From assembly GCA_013397435.1 (NCBI GenBank), contig VZRG01001040.1, forward strand, positions 25,214-89,213: a stretch of 64,000 nucleotides of DNA, written 5' to 3'. The translations under genes and the position numbers were made by a program. This document shows, one piece after another, positions 12,254-23,770 of the stretch. The stretch is from Erythrocercus mccallii. Lineage: Eukaryota > Chordata > Aves > Passeriformes > Dicruridae. The stretch's first letter is position 1; every line of letters begins with the position of its first letter. A model generated the notes under the pieces. The model worked only from the letters and a program-made list of their open reading frames with translations, searched no databases and was not told where the DNA came from.

Positions 12254-14163
12254 AAAAAAATTACTGAAAAATTTAATTCCTTTGGGACCCAGATGTGTTT
12301 ATCCTCTGAAGCTGTTTGTAGGAAGTAGATTTGGCAGCATGTCTATTGCATTCAGTGTTTGATGAGATGTGCATTTAGAAGGAAAACTAAAGTGATCCTC
12401 ATCCACTTTGTTTGGGTTCTGTCCTATGGTGAGGGAGACTGATGCAACTGGCAGTACTGAAGCATTGTCCAGGTTTGGAAAAGGACTATGGAAGGTTTGC
12501 ATTAGTTCAGCATATTTTATGGAAGGAGGGATTCAGGTTGGTAGTGCCTGATATCAGTGCCACATATAAAGCTTTGAGAAGCTGTTGGCTGGCTACATGC
12601 AGGGGTTTGCCTAATGACCTCTGCTTTTCCAAGACTACTAGTTTCTCTCATCTCCCTTCAGCACAGGCAAAACTAGCAATAATGAGATTGAAGTACAGTA
12701 ATAAAGAGGATTTCTTTCCTCAGCACTTTCCAAGTGCCTGAATTTCACTTGGTGTGATTTCCAAGCATGTGCCCAGGCATAATTTTTCGCTTACTTCTCC
12801 TTTTGATATCATTATTAGTTTTGACTGATGTACATTAGGCTAGAGACAACAAAAACATTAATTTATTTATTCTTTCTTAATTTAAGCTTGTTATGAGTCT
12901 CTTGCTTGGACAAAAAAGCTCTTTGAAATCTCCAGGTTGGTCATAGTACCAGCCACCAGGAACATACAAAGTCCAGTCACTTTTTATCTCCCTCAGGTTC
13001 AGTTGTGCATGAGATCCTGCAAATCATCCCCTGGGACTCATGGTCCCCAGTAGTGAGGAAGTGGAGTAGTCTGCCTCTGGTATATATGAGAGTCCAGTTT
13101 GGTGTCTCCAAGTTTCCAGTGGGCAAAAAATCAAAACAGCAGCAGGAAAAAATGCCTCTTCTTGGCCTGGATTTTTATTGCCCTCTCGGACGGTAGTTGT
13201 ATGTAACTTTGACACAGGGAGTAGTGTTGTTCTTTAGAAGATCTTTAGGAACCCATTAGTCATTTGCATGATGGGATAAAAAGCTTTTGGCTAGGGAAGG
13301 GTCTCACTGGTTTCAGAAACAGAAAATTTTCCATTCACTGAAATGTTATACTTCTATTATTGCTTGGGTTTTGCTTCATTTATTTGCTTTGGAACATTTT
13401 TCAGCTGGGATAGTTAATGACTATGAAAGAGACTGTATCTGTGTTGATTCAACTGGTCTCTTATATAAGGTCCCCAAGTTAGCTTTAGTAGCTGAAAATG
13501 CAGTTGTTTCTCTTCAAATACAAATGGTATCATAGCTGATAATTAAGCCTGAACAAGCAATCCTAGACTACACCTTAACTAGTTTAAGAATCAGTTTTAG
13601 AGATTTGTAATACCACAGAGTACTGTTCTGTATTATCTCCATGTGCCATGATTTAAACATTTACCAACCACTTGCTGCTAATAACACAGACATAGAAAAT
13701 CTCAGTCAGTGAAGTACAGTGTATGCAACTGCACAGAGATCTCATCAGTGCCATGGGGCCTCCACACTGAGACGAAAGAAATTCTGAATAAACTTGTTTT
13801 GCATGTGTATAACTCTGTGCATTGACAGTCATCTAGTCTGGTGGCTTTGACATTTTTCCTTTCCTTTTAACACTTTTTTAATATAGTAGGTTTCCACTAT
13901 GAAATCAGAAGTGTGACAGGGGACAAGGGTAATCATACATAAACAGAATTTGCCACTGTTTAATATGGTCAATATAACTGGTCAGCTTCTCAGTTATTTC
14001 CATTCTGCTGTTCACATCAGGAAAAGTGTCATGTGAGCTCTTCTATATTTGGCAGACTACTTTTCAGCTTATAAGCACAAGAAAACCATGCATTTGATGT
14101 ATTGATAAGCTGAAATTTAAGGAGTCTTAAGCTTCAATTGTGTTAAGCACATGATTATACAAA

Positions 14164-14179
14164 GATATATATATATATC
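14164..14179. repeat. (AT)n microsatellite
   Basis: A 16-bp run, GATATATATATATATC, which is also a perfect palindrome. Confidence 0.85.
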
Positions 14180-15705
14180 TACAGGCACCATAGCTAAGCT
14201 GCAGAACCATGTGTTGTCTCAAGAAAATGAAGGACTCTCCACAACAGAAATTCTACATGTGTTTATTCACTGTCCTGGATACCACTGTAGCAGAAGTAAC
14301 TGCTCCTACACTCTGCTCTGCAAAGAATTGGCTTACTGGTGAGCTGATTCAGGAGGAATGTCAAACACACACAGACTCTTTCCATCATAGGGAAAACCCA
14401 TCTGGAAATTTTGGAGATCAGTTCTTTGTATGGCAATGTGTTTAGAGAAAGGAAATAACTGCATTCACCTTGTTCTCTCCTCACCTCTCACAAGTAATTT
14501 TCAACTTAAAAAAATTATTTAAAGAATTATTACCCTTGAATGAAGGGGATGGGGAAAGGTTTCATCTTTTATTGTTCACATTAATAGTATATTTTTGTCT
14601 ATTACTTGGTAGACTGGATAACCATAACTTTTAAAAATAATTTTTTTAAGTATTAAAAGATACTATTTATCATTTTTATAATGTTGGGTACAAATGCACA
14701 CTTTCATTTTCACATTACTTTCTCAATATTTTCTACAAATAAAAAACATTGCCTTGTTGTCCTGTGTTCCCTATTATGACTTTTTGTAATCCTGTAAGAC
14801 AGCCAAGACTTAAAGGATTTTCAATTTATCAGGGGCACAAAAGGTGAAGCACCCCTCTGCCCCCTCTCCACACCAATAGCTTATGACACATAGGTGACAT
14901 GAAGATTGTCTACAGAGGACATCTATGTACTCCTCAGTGGAGCAGAGCTCAGCAAGCTCAAAGGGAGCTGGTGCAGTCATGTGCTGCAGAGATGTTTGTC
15001 TAGGTCTGAAGAGAATGGAAAGTGAATCAATGTGGGGTTTTACCTCATCTCTTTCAGCCTACGCTGGGCGTTGGACAGTGCGTGTTCAAAACTGCATATA
15101 TGTGGTATGTGGAAAGTCATTGTGAAAGCACATATAGGAAAAATGAATGTCTTATTTTGTGATTGAGAAGCCACACTGAAGCAAAATCTGGTTATTATGT
15201 AGGAGGCAGGCAAGATATACTGAGCTGTTAAACCTGTTCTATGAGCATTTTAGCATTGAGTTCCATCCGCAGGTTGCACAAATACCTGAGTAAGTAGTTG
15301 TAAGTTTTTTACAAGTTCTGTTCAGTACAGTCAAATCTATTGATCTGTATTAGTCTTACATTGTTTCCCAGCACTACCTGTGCCAAAAAGGTGCCAGGGC
15401 ACTTGCTTTGCAGATTCTTTTCAGGCCCCAAGACAAACAGGTTTTCAGCAGTTGGTGACATCTCCAGGACATGGAAGGAGCTGCAGGACACTGTGTGTAA
15501 GCCTAGGCATTAGATATTTTTTTCCCTCCAGGAGTCTGTTTGTGCCGTAGTCTTTCCCCTGGAAAATTTATGGTAATGTTGCTTAACCACAGACCTAGTG
15601 GCCTGGGAATACTTAATAGGAGAGGCGGGAGCTGAATAGCAGTAATACTACTCATGGGCATAATCAGTCACTTCTCTCTCAATGAGGAGCAGAGAGAAAC
15701 AAAAA

Positions 15706-15713
15706 GCTTTATT
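15706..15713 (-). promoter_or_regulatory. LTR polyadenylation signal
   Basis: AATAAAGC on the minus strand inside the candidate LTR, about 55 nt downstream of a TATA-like box at 15769-15775. The spacing fits a short R region. Confidence 0.5.
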
Positions 15714-15768
15714 AATATGCAGAGATAGGCCAATTTTATGAAGGAGTTGTTCAACAAAAGCTGAACCT

Positions 15769-15775
15769 TTAAATA
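15769..15775 (-). promoter_or_regulatory. LTR TATA-like box
   Basis: TATTTAA on the minus strand in the context CCTATTTAAAGG, inside the candidate LTR. This form of TATA box is known from avian retroviral LTRs. Confidence 0.45.
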
Positions 15776-16554
15776 GGCCCAACTAGGACCTTTTCTACAA
15801 CAAAATTGACCTTGCCCTACACATTGTCATAAAGGGCTGGCTTTTCCAGGCCCCTTCTCCTTCATATAAGTATTTTAGCTGAGGACATAGCTCCAGAATA
15901 TTTCTGTTGAGATAATGTATTTCTAAACATAGCATAACACTCTTAACTCTGCAATCAGCTGTACAAACTAACACCATGCTGCTCACAAACCAAATAACTG
16001 CATCAATTTACATATAGGAATAAAGAATAAATGACACTCCAGGGGCATGCAAATACCTTATATGATGCAAGACAATCCGCTGAGGAATTTCAGCCCAGCA
16101 TGGAGCAGACATGGCAATTGTACCTGGCTTGTCCTTTTGCATTGTAATTCTTCTCTTATTTCTTCATCAATTGTAATGAGAAAAATAAAAAGAAAGAAAC
16201 TGGCAGCTTGATCTGGACTAAAAGCATACTTGTCACATTATGCTGTAACTAATTGACTATTAATAGGCAGTAATACAAGTATGGCTTAATACAATTGGTG
16301 TCTGGTCATTGTTATGAAACTGCTGTAGGCTTCTTGACTTTATTTCTTATGTTAACTTAATGGCCTGTGAAGATCTGTACTATTCATTCCTAAACAGCCC
16401 CCTAACATTTTAAGGCATTCCTCAGGGGTTTACTAAATCTACTAAAATTCAGTTTTAATTTCTTTCTGCTATTGTTCAGTGAAAGTCCACAACATTCCCC
16501 CTCTAATCCTATATTTTTAGCAACACTTCAGAAAATAACTGATCAATAACTTGA

Positions 16555-16569
16555 TTTTTTTTTTTTTTT
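16555..16569. repeat. Poly-T run
   Basis: Fifteen consecutive T residues. They could be an A-tail on the minus strand or simple slippage; no retroposed body was recognised beside it. Confidence 0.8.
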
Positions 16570-19500
16570 AATACATGCATACATTTTCAGAATAACTTTT
16601 GAAGTTGCCCATCAATAGAAATGGGCCTGCAGCATTCCTCTGTCCTAGAGCGCACTTGGACTGTTCAGTGGCACTGAAGATTCACAGTTATATTTACATG
16701 GGGTTCTATAAATTGTCAGGCAATAGAGAAAAATGTTGGGCTGTTTCTTTGCAAGCTGCTGTTCAACAGCGCACATGTGAATTTTAGAGATCCCACAGTG
16801 CAAGTTCTAATATGTGTGCTGCTCTTTGTTCTAGATCCATGTTGAAAACCTGGTTAACGTCCAATAAAAGGTGCTTGAATACAGAGACGTGCACTTGCTG
16901 CTAAAAATATTAAGTGACATGCAAGCGATTGTAATGGTCCTTTTATTCTCTAAATTATATTAACTGATCTCAACTCCCCATGATGTCCTCCTTGCTCTGT
17001 AAATCTATGCCCTTTCACAGTCCACATACTTCTCTGATTGCTAGGACAAGAGCAAGGAAGAGAAAGGCCTTCTGGCATATGAGATAAAGTAACCATCAAA
17101 ACGATGATGTTTTATGAAATTTTATGTACCATGAAAGATGAAACAAAAATAGTTTTAATTTCCTGTCCTGGTACCCGTTTTTAAAAACAAATCCTCTTAC
17201 TTAGAGGTAGGCTGATTCCACCTCAGTGTGCCTTAATTCCCCTGTTTTTTGTAGACCTACCAAATAATTTCCTTTTTCATACTTGCTGTGATAAGTGAAT
17301 ATTTTGATCTGAGTAAGCTCCTTTTTTATTCTTAGTAAAAAAAATGCTATAGAAAGCCAATTTTTACTTTTCTACAGAATTAACTAAACATTGCTTATGA
17401 ATCACATGGAGGTACATTAAAACAAATGTAAAGACACATGCTGAAAATCCTTTCCAAATATTTTTCATTCAGTTATATTAGAAAGCATTGCTTTCCATTA
17501 GTCATATTAAAGTTCTGAATAGAGCTTCTCAGCTCTGGAGAAGGAAGAATGCTTCCTTTTATAGCAGCGTGTAAGGAAGTGAGGGAGGTAGAGAATCCGA
17601 TGTGAAAGCTGTAACAGAAATATGAAATTAAAGACCTGAGAAAAGAAGAAATTGAATGAAAAATGATCTGTTCTTAATTTGTGTCAATTGGCAAGTAACA
17701 ACCATGAAAGCTATTTTGGGGATGGATATTTCTTCTATAAGTCAAGTAACTGGAGTCAATCCAGCAAGATTTTCCTATAGCCTAAATTCTGAAAACATGT
17801 TGTATCTTGCAGGCAGAAACACCAAGAAAAATTATTTTTCTCTCCTATCTTTTTTCTCCTCCCTTAAGGCCCAAAATATTAGAGGAAGAAAGCTTAGGGG
17901 AAAAAAAGGTATCTGCTTTGTAGCTGCCTTGGAAAGCTTTTGTGAATGAGAGGAAAACATGGGACACATAACAACTCCAAAATATTGGAGCTTATTTTGC
18001 TGGTGTAACATGAATAAATGACATCAATGTCCTGATTCTAATCATGAGTGTCCATATTTTTATGGTTGATCTTTCCTGAATAAAGCCAGTATGATTTGCA
18101 AATAAAGGCAGACGTAGATATTAGCCTAGATCAGTCAAAGTCTATTCCTACTTAGTCTGATACCTACTAAATGAAAGTGGGACAATTTTATCCTTTAAAT
18201 GAAAGGGAAAATTGTATTATGCTTTCAACTTCATGAACCATTTAAACTGAAGTATCCAACAAATCCTCTGTATGAAAATGTTGTTGCATATTATCAGGTA
18301 TATCCTTAAGCTCAGCTGTGAATTTGAAAGTAATCTTTAATGAAAATAATTTAAAGAGAGGTGGTTATAATTTTGATGCATTTTGGTGCAAAAAAGCACA
18401 GCCTTGCTTGATGTTATTTCACTGGAAAGAAAGAGTACAAGGAGCACAGTTCATATCTACTTGCCATGATGTTAAAATGTAAATAATATCAAATCTGAAA
18501 TAAAATTACAATGAGGAATATAGATTGATTTCACTTCACCATTTTTTGGATATCAAAACAAGTGGTATGAATACTTCAGGGCACCCTTGAGTCCAGGTAG
18601 TTTTAATAACACCATTAAATTTCACAATTATTACTTAATTGGTTCACAATCAGCTTTACAAAATTTCACCTCAGTTTCTTGCTTTTCCACACTAATATAA
18701 CCAGTTTCTTTTCACATATTGGCAAGCAATAACAATTTTTAATTTATTTCAGTCTGCTGAATGAGTATTTGTCACTTTTGATATAATTGGCAAAATCAGA
18801 CCTTAAAATATTTGTTACATGAACAAAATGCCATTCTAACTGCATGTCATGCATGGCAAGCTGTCTTTTGCCCAGTTGTAACAGCATCAGACAAGGCTAC
18901 CTATCCATAATAAAAGCCCAGTGGATTAGGATCCTGTCTAAAGATGAGTATCTTGATACAGAGTATGTCTGTGATGCATGAGATCAGCCATGGGTTTTAC
19001 TGGAGGCAGTAATGACCACTCCAGCCTTAAAATCAGCCCATCAGGGCTGGAGATGCAGTGTCTGAGTAAACAACAGTTGGCATCAAAACCTAGAACTGTT
19101 TCCCTAGTGACAGTATGTCAGTCACCATCCACTACAGGTTTGGGTTACTGGGGCTCTCTTGATTGTATCAAAGGTGGGAAAATTGTCCTAGTGTGCCTTC
19201 CTGTGCTTTAGACTATCTCATCTAGACACCTTCCTGGAAGCATTCCAGGTTATCTGTATTGGCACAACACTCAACAAAAATAGCAGAGCCTTGCTACTGA
19301 GTAGCAGGCATTTCAAGGGAGTAGGTGCTTATATTAACTGTGTATTTACAGTGTCCTGTGACATCACATTTGCCTCTCATTTATTACATGCAATTAGTGT
19401 GAAAAAACACGACCCACTTCACTACTTGTGAGAGACATTTTGAGGGGGGAAGTCTAAAACCTGTAAAATGCATTTCAGTAACTATGAAAAAGGAAACTTC

Positions 19501-20305
19501 TCTGCAAAAGCCTTATGTTATGATTCATTTCATCTGATACATGAAGAAAAGTGTAATTCAATATTAATATTGTATAGCTAAGCACAGACAAACTGTAATA
19601 TTTATTTGAGGGGATTTTTTTTAAGGAAAGCTTACTCAGAATTTTACAAGTGAGCTGACCCCCATCTCCTGCCAAATGCACATTTTATCTTGTATGCACA
19701 TGGTCACTCTGTCTGACCAGCTAAACTGGGCTCTATCAAACCTTTGTTGACCTCAAAGAAGCTGAATCTGTTACTTGTTAGCAGGCGTGTGTGTCAGAGC
19801 TATAAGGTTGTCCCTTGCCTAATCCTAGTCTCTTCAAACTTCAGTACTGGTGTTTTGCATCAGTGCAGCTGGTCACTGCTCAGAAGCAAACCAGCAAGCT
19901 CCAGACTTGCATTAGTGTCAACCTCTGCTGTGTGGTTTAGAGGTTCAGTGTCATAGCACTGGGGACCTATGCTGAAAGCAGCATTATTGCAACAACAACT
20001 TAGTCATATGGGCATCCTTGACCTTGGAAAGAATTGAGCATAGGTCGAGAAATACCTGGTCTTTTCTTCTAGGTAACGGCCAAGGGAGAGCTAATACTAA
20101 TAACTCAGCATTTTTAACTTGATTATCAGAGTTAGTGAAATCTGCTATATACATTGGCTCAGCTTCACCAATGTATTCAGTTCTTTAGGAAGATGTTGTT
20201 TCCTTTTTTCTCCTGCCTATTTTCTAGTGTGAGGCCCTGTACAGGTAAACAGCATACGGTGCCACCAAGCCAGACATCCTCCACTCTACACATCTGAGTG
20301 TCAGG

Positions 20306-20460
20306 TACACACACACACAAAATCAGCCAACTAATCAACCAGCCAAAGAAAAATAAATCAAAACCAAAACCACAAACACAAACAAACAACAAAAGCCCCC
20401 CAAACCCAAAAAACCCCACAAACAAACAAACAAAAACCAAACCAAAACAAAAAAACCCTC
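20306..20460. repeat. A/C-rich low-complexity tract
   Basis: It begins as a short (AC)n run, then continues for about 150 bp almost without G or T on the plus strand, dominated by AAAC and AAACC units with C clusters. The minus strand consequently gives long frames rich in Phe, Leu, Val and Gly (for example 20177-20464), which are compositional artefacts. A similar tract lies at 52975-53127. Confidence 0.9.
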
Positions 20461-22373
20461 CCACCTTTCTCTGGCAACTGGAGTGCAGTGCTTCCTCTGA
20501 AATTTTGACAAATTTTGGTTTGCAAAATCAGGGTGATTTCCATTATGAATTTCAGAGAACAATTCAAGTCACTCTGCCTTTATGGGTGGAAGTACATATG
20601 GCTTTGCTTTCTTGCTCAGTATTACTCTGGGATGCTGATAGAATGGTGAGAACCTGTGTCTTACAGTGACTTTAGCTTCATGGCTGAAATTAACAATAGT
20701 GCTGCTAGCAACATGATTTTTACTAAAGCAATGCTTTGTTTTGCAAAGCACTTGGAGGGCTGACAGTGGCTCTCAGGAATTGCCATGAGAGCAAGCCATT
20801 GCAGAAAGTTGACCCCAAGTTGTCCTCTCTACTGCTTCAGCTTAGCCATTTCTATCTAATCTAGGAAAGCTTGTGATGTACCGTTCACAGCTACAGACAT
20901 GAGACTGTATCAACTGGTGCTAACCAGCAAGTGCCGCTGGAGCAAGGAAGGCAAGAAAGGCTTAGAAATTGTCTCCAACTGCCCCTGATCTGCCAGGGCT
21001 GCAGATGTCTGGCAGCCAGAGCCTCTGATGCCCTTGAAGCTTTAAGCTTAGACAGAATCCCAGCTCCCATATCCCTGTCTGAGCCCTTCTTGGTCAGATT
21101 TTCAGATTGTCAAACCAGTAAAGATCAGTATAAAATTGCAGTTGTTCTGTTATTTTGATCCAAACCTAATGTAATCTCACAACACTTCTGTCGTCTTGTG
21201 CCACCTTCTCATGACAGAAATGCATGTCAGTCCAGTTTTAACATGTTTCTTGTCTTTCTATATATCTGGTCCTTATCTCCAACAAATATCAAATTCTATA
21301 GTTTTTTCCACTTTTAGAACCTTATCTGTCTGCTGATCCTGAACTAAGAATCTTAACTTTATTCACTGCCAAGACTTGGCAAAATGTTTTTCTCTTTTGT
21401 TTTAATCTTTGTGGTTCTCTCTGTTTTTAGAAATTTTAATTTTTCTGCTTTTAATCAGATTTGTGCAATCAAAAATATGTTCTGCCTGCTGGCCTGGATT
21501 TCTTTCCTTGCTCTGGTCTTCCACAGAGCTGACAAGAGATAAAAAAGCTTAAATGGTATGTTGTTCATGGAAATTAAAGAAAATAGAATCAGATTTTCCT
21601 GCATACAAAAAGAGTCTTCTGCTTCCCTCCCCCATGCCTCTCTGAATGGCCTTTTAAAGGCCATTCCTTTTCTTTTAATCTAAAATAAGTTTCCACAATG
21701 AGTTCAGCATCTTTTTTTGTAGCTGATTGCATTAACCCAGTTTCACAATCCCAGCTGCTGAACAGATCTTTTAGGACACAGAAACATAAAAGACACGTTT
21801 CAAACAGGTAGACACTTTGGAGGAGTTGCAACATAAGGGGCAATTTAAAATACCTTCCCCCCTCCTTATTAATTCAGATATGAACCATTAATGATTTTGT
21901 AAATTTCGACCAAATTCCCTAACATTTCAGACCATGAATTCAGTGGGAGATTTGACTGAAGTTTGGATTTCTGTGGGTGGTTTGATTGAGTTTGAACTGC
22001 AGGGTTTGGGATGAAAGTGGACTTCCATAAGTTAAGAAAATAGTTGTAGACTATTCTCATGATTATCTGGCTGGGGAAAAAAAAACAACCCCAGTGGATG
22101 CGACTGTTACAGTGAATCGTGTTTTTTCACAAGCCCTTAATGGGGTTTGTGACTATAGCATTGTATACAGGAAGTTGAAAGATGTACAAAGAGTAGATAT
22201 AGTGAGACCTCTTGCATCTGGTAGGCAATTAAAATTATTGCAATATAGTACACCTAACACCGACAAAGTTGTACTTACCTGTTGACCAAATACATGGATA
22301 AGATGTAAAACAGAGGTTTCAGTGGCAGTCCTAGGGACTGATGTACTTTCAATATGTCAATATTATTCACAGA

Positions 22374-23110
22374 CAGAATCACAGAATGACCAGGTTGGAA
22401 GAGACCTTCAAGATCATTGAGTCCAACCCATGCCCTACATCTCAACTAAACCATGGCACCGAGCACCACATCCAGTCTTTTTTTAAACACATCCAGGGAT
22501 GGTGAGTCCACCACTTCCCCAGGCAGATCATTCCAGTACTTTATTACTCTCTCTGTGAAAAACTTCTTCCTAATATCCAGCTTATATTTCCCTTGATGCA
22601 GCTTGGGACTGTGTCCTCTCACTCTGTCAGTTGTTGCCTGGTGAAAGAGACCAATCCCCAGCTGTCCACAACCACCCTTCAGGAAGTTGTAGAGAATGAT
22701 AAGGTCACCTCTAAGTCTTCTCTCCAGGCTAAACAACCCCAGCTCCCTCAGTCGTTCTTCATAGGGCTTGTGTTCCAAGCCCCTCACCAGCCTTGTTGCC
22801 TCCTCTGGACGCGCTCAAGCATCTCAACGTCCTTCTTAAATTGAGGGGCCCAGAACTGGACACAATACTCAAGGAGGGGTCTCACCAATGCCATGTACAA
22901 GGGAAGAATGAGCTCCCTGCTCCTGCTGGCCACACTGTTCCTGATCCAGGCCAGGGTGCCATTGGCCCTTTTGGCCACCAGAGCACACTGCTGGCTCCTG
23001 TTCAGCCGGCTGTCGACCAGTACACCCAGGTCCTTTTCTGCCTGGGCACTGTCCAGCCACACCATCCCCAACCTATAACGCTGCAGGGGGGTTTTGTGGC
23101 CAAAGTGCCA
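22374..23110 (-). mobile_element. CR1 LINE 3' part, relatively intact frame
   Basis: Complete CR1 3' end at the left edge (AGAATCACAGAATGACC, reverse complement of the terminus), truncated at its 5' end near 23110. On the minus strand the C-terminus of ORF2 reads in two long frames, 23071-22784 then 22787-22446. Their overlap means a single frameshift near 22785 interrupts about 205 codons. The first frame includes a VRPLLEYCVQFWAP tract and the second EERLRELGLFSLE, both typical of the CR1 reverse transcriptase C-terminus. Few other lesions suggest it is younger than the other copies here. Confidence 0.96.
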
Positions 23111-23710
23111 CCATGTTCATGTGAGACAGAAGAAATTTTTTTCTTACTCCAGCTTAGCCAGCTGAAAAGTTCCTTCTTATTCTTCTCAGGAAAAATCATA
23201 CTAGACTTTGCCTTAAGAGACAGATGGGTGATGAGTCAAAGATATCTGTATCTGGGACACTTTGTACTTCTCATCCTAAGAAGTCAGCATACTTTAAGAT
23301 CAGAACATCTCAGCAAGATGTTAGCTTGGTAAGAAAACATTTCTGTTTCAAGTTTCTCATTTATTATCACTGCTGAGGTCAAGTTCTGCCTTTGTGTCAT
23401 AGTACCCTCAAGAAATACATATGGTGGAATTTCTCCTCACACTCACAAAGGCATTTTGATGGTGTGCGGTTTTGGTGCTGATCTTGTTAGCAATAAATTC
23501 TCTTGTGGATCATAAGCGATACGTATCTTAAAGAAAGATCTGAAACACTTTAACAGCAAGTGATAATTCTTATATTAGTTGGCAGCTTTTGAGAAAAATT
23601 ATGCGTGCTTTCTGCTTCCAGCTCCTTCATTAGTTTTGAGTACAGTGGGAGGATGTTTGTTCTTGTAACTGAGGCACTGTATTGTTTGGAGTTTTGGATT
23701 CAAAAAACAT
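23111..23710. other. Spacer, nothing recognised
   Basis: Sequence between the CR1 copy and a MIR-like remnant. No gene or repeat was recognised. Confidence 0.5.
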
Positions 23711-23770
23711 TCTCTGTGACCTTGAGCAGCCGTTTACCTTTTCTGTTCCTTGCTTCCATTCCATAAATGG
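23711..23770 (+). mobile_element. MIR-like SINE core remnant
   Basis: CTGTGACCTTGAGCAGCCG (from 23713), then TTTACCTTTTCTGTTCCTT and a TAAATGG end, follow the order of the MIR core: the TGTGACCTTGGGCAAG-like block, the CTTAACCTCTCTG-like block, then the TAAAATGG-like block. MIR elements are ancient amniote SINEs and occur as degraded copies in birds. The tRNA-derived head (23670-23710) is only faintly visible. Confidence 0.5.

Larger units (their letters stand above)
11079..15536. other. Non-coding, no recognised gene
   Basis: No exon of a known protein was recognised. The stretch holds a 26-bp AT-rich tandem duplication (12207-12253) and an (AT)n microsatellite (14164-14179). Frames of 60-100 codons here (for example 12442-12741) are within chance expectation and resemble nothing known. 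Confidence 0.55.
15537..16494 (-). mobile_element. Candidate endogenous retrovirus LTR, about 960 bp
   Basis: Read on the minus strand, the segment begins TGTTGTGG at 16494 and ends CACAAACA at 15537, giving the TG...CA ends of an LTR. Immediately upstream on that strand (16504-16495) is AGAGGGGGAA, a polypurine-tract-like run that normally abuts a 3' LTR. A TATTTAA box (15775-15769) is followed about 55 nt later by AATAAAGC (15713-15706), matching a promoter then polyadenylation order, with about 170 nt of U5-like sequence after it. No flanking target-site duplication was found, consistent with a 3' LTR whose internal side continues to the right. I could not name the family. Confidence 0.5.
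16495..22373. other. Non-coding, no recognised gene
   Basis: If the LTR at 15537-16494 is a 3' LTR, the first part of this stretch would be retroviral internal sequence on the minus strand. I see no retroviral protein similarity in it. It also holds a poly-T run (16555-16569) and an A/C-only tract (20306-20460). No known exon was recognised. Confidence 0.5.

Noticed and set aside
20177..20669. Hydrophobic minus-strand proteins and a Pro/Lys/Asn-rich plus-strand protein
   Set aside because: They arise from the A/C-only tract and are compositional artefacts.
22793..23332. 179-codon plus-strand open frame
   Set aside because: Most of it is antisense to the CR1 ORF2 C-terminus, and the rest has no similarity. 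It is a shadow frame.
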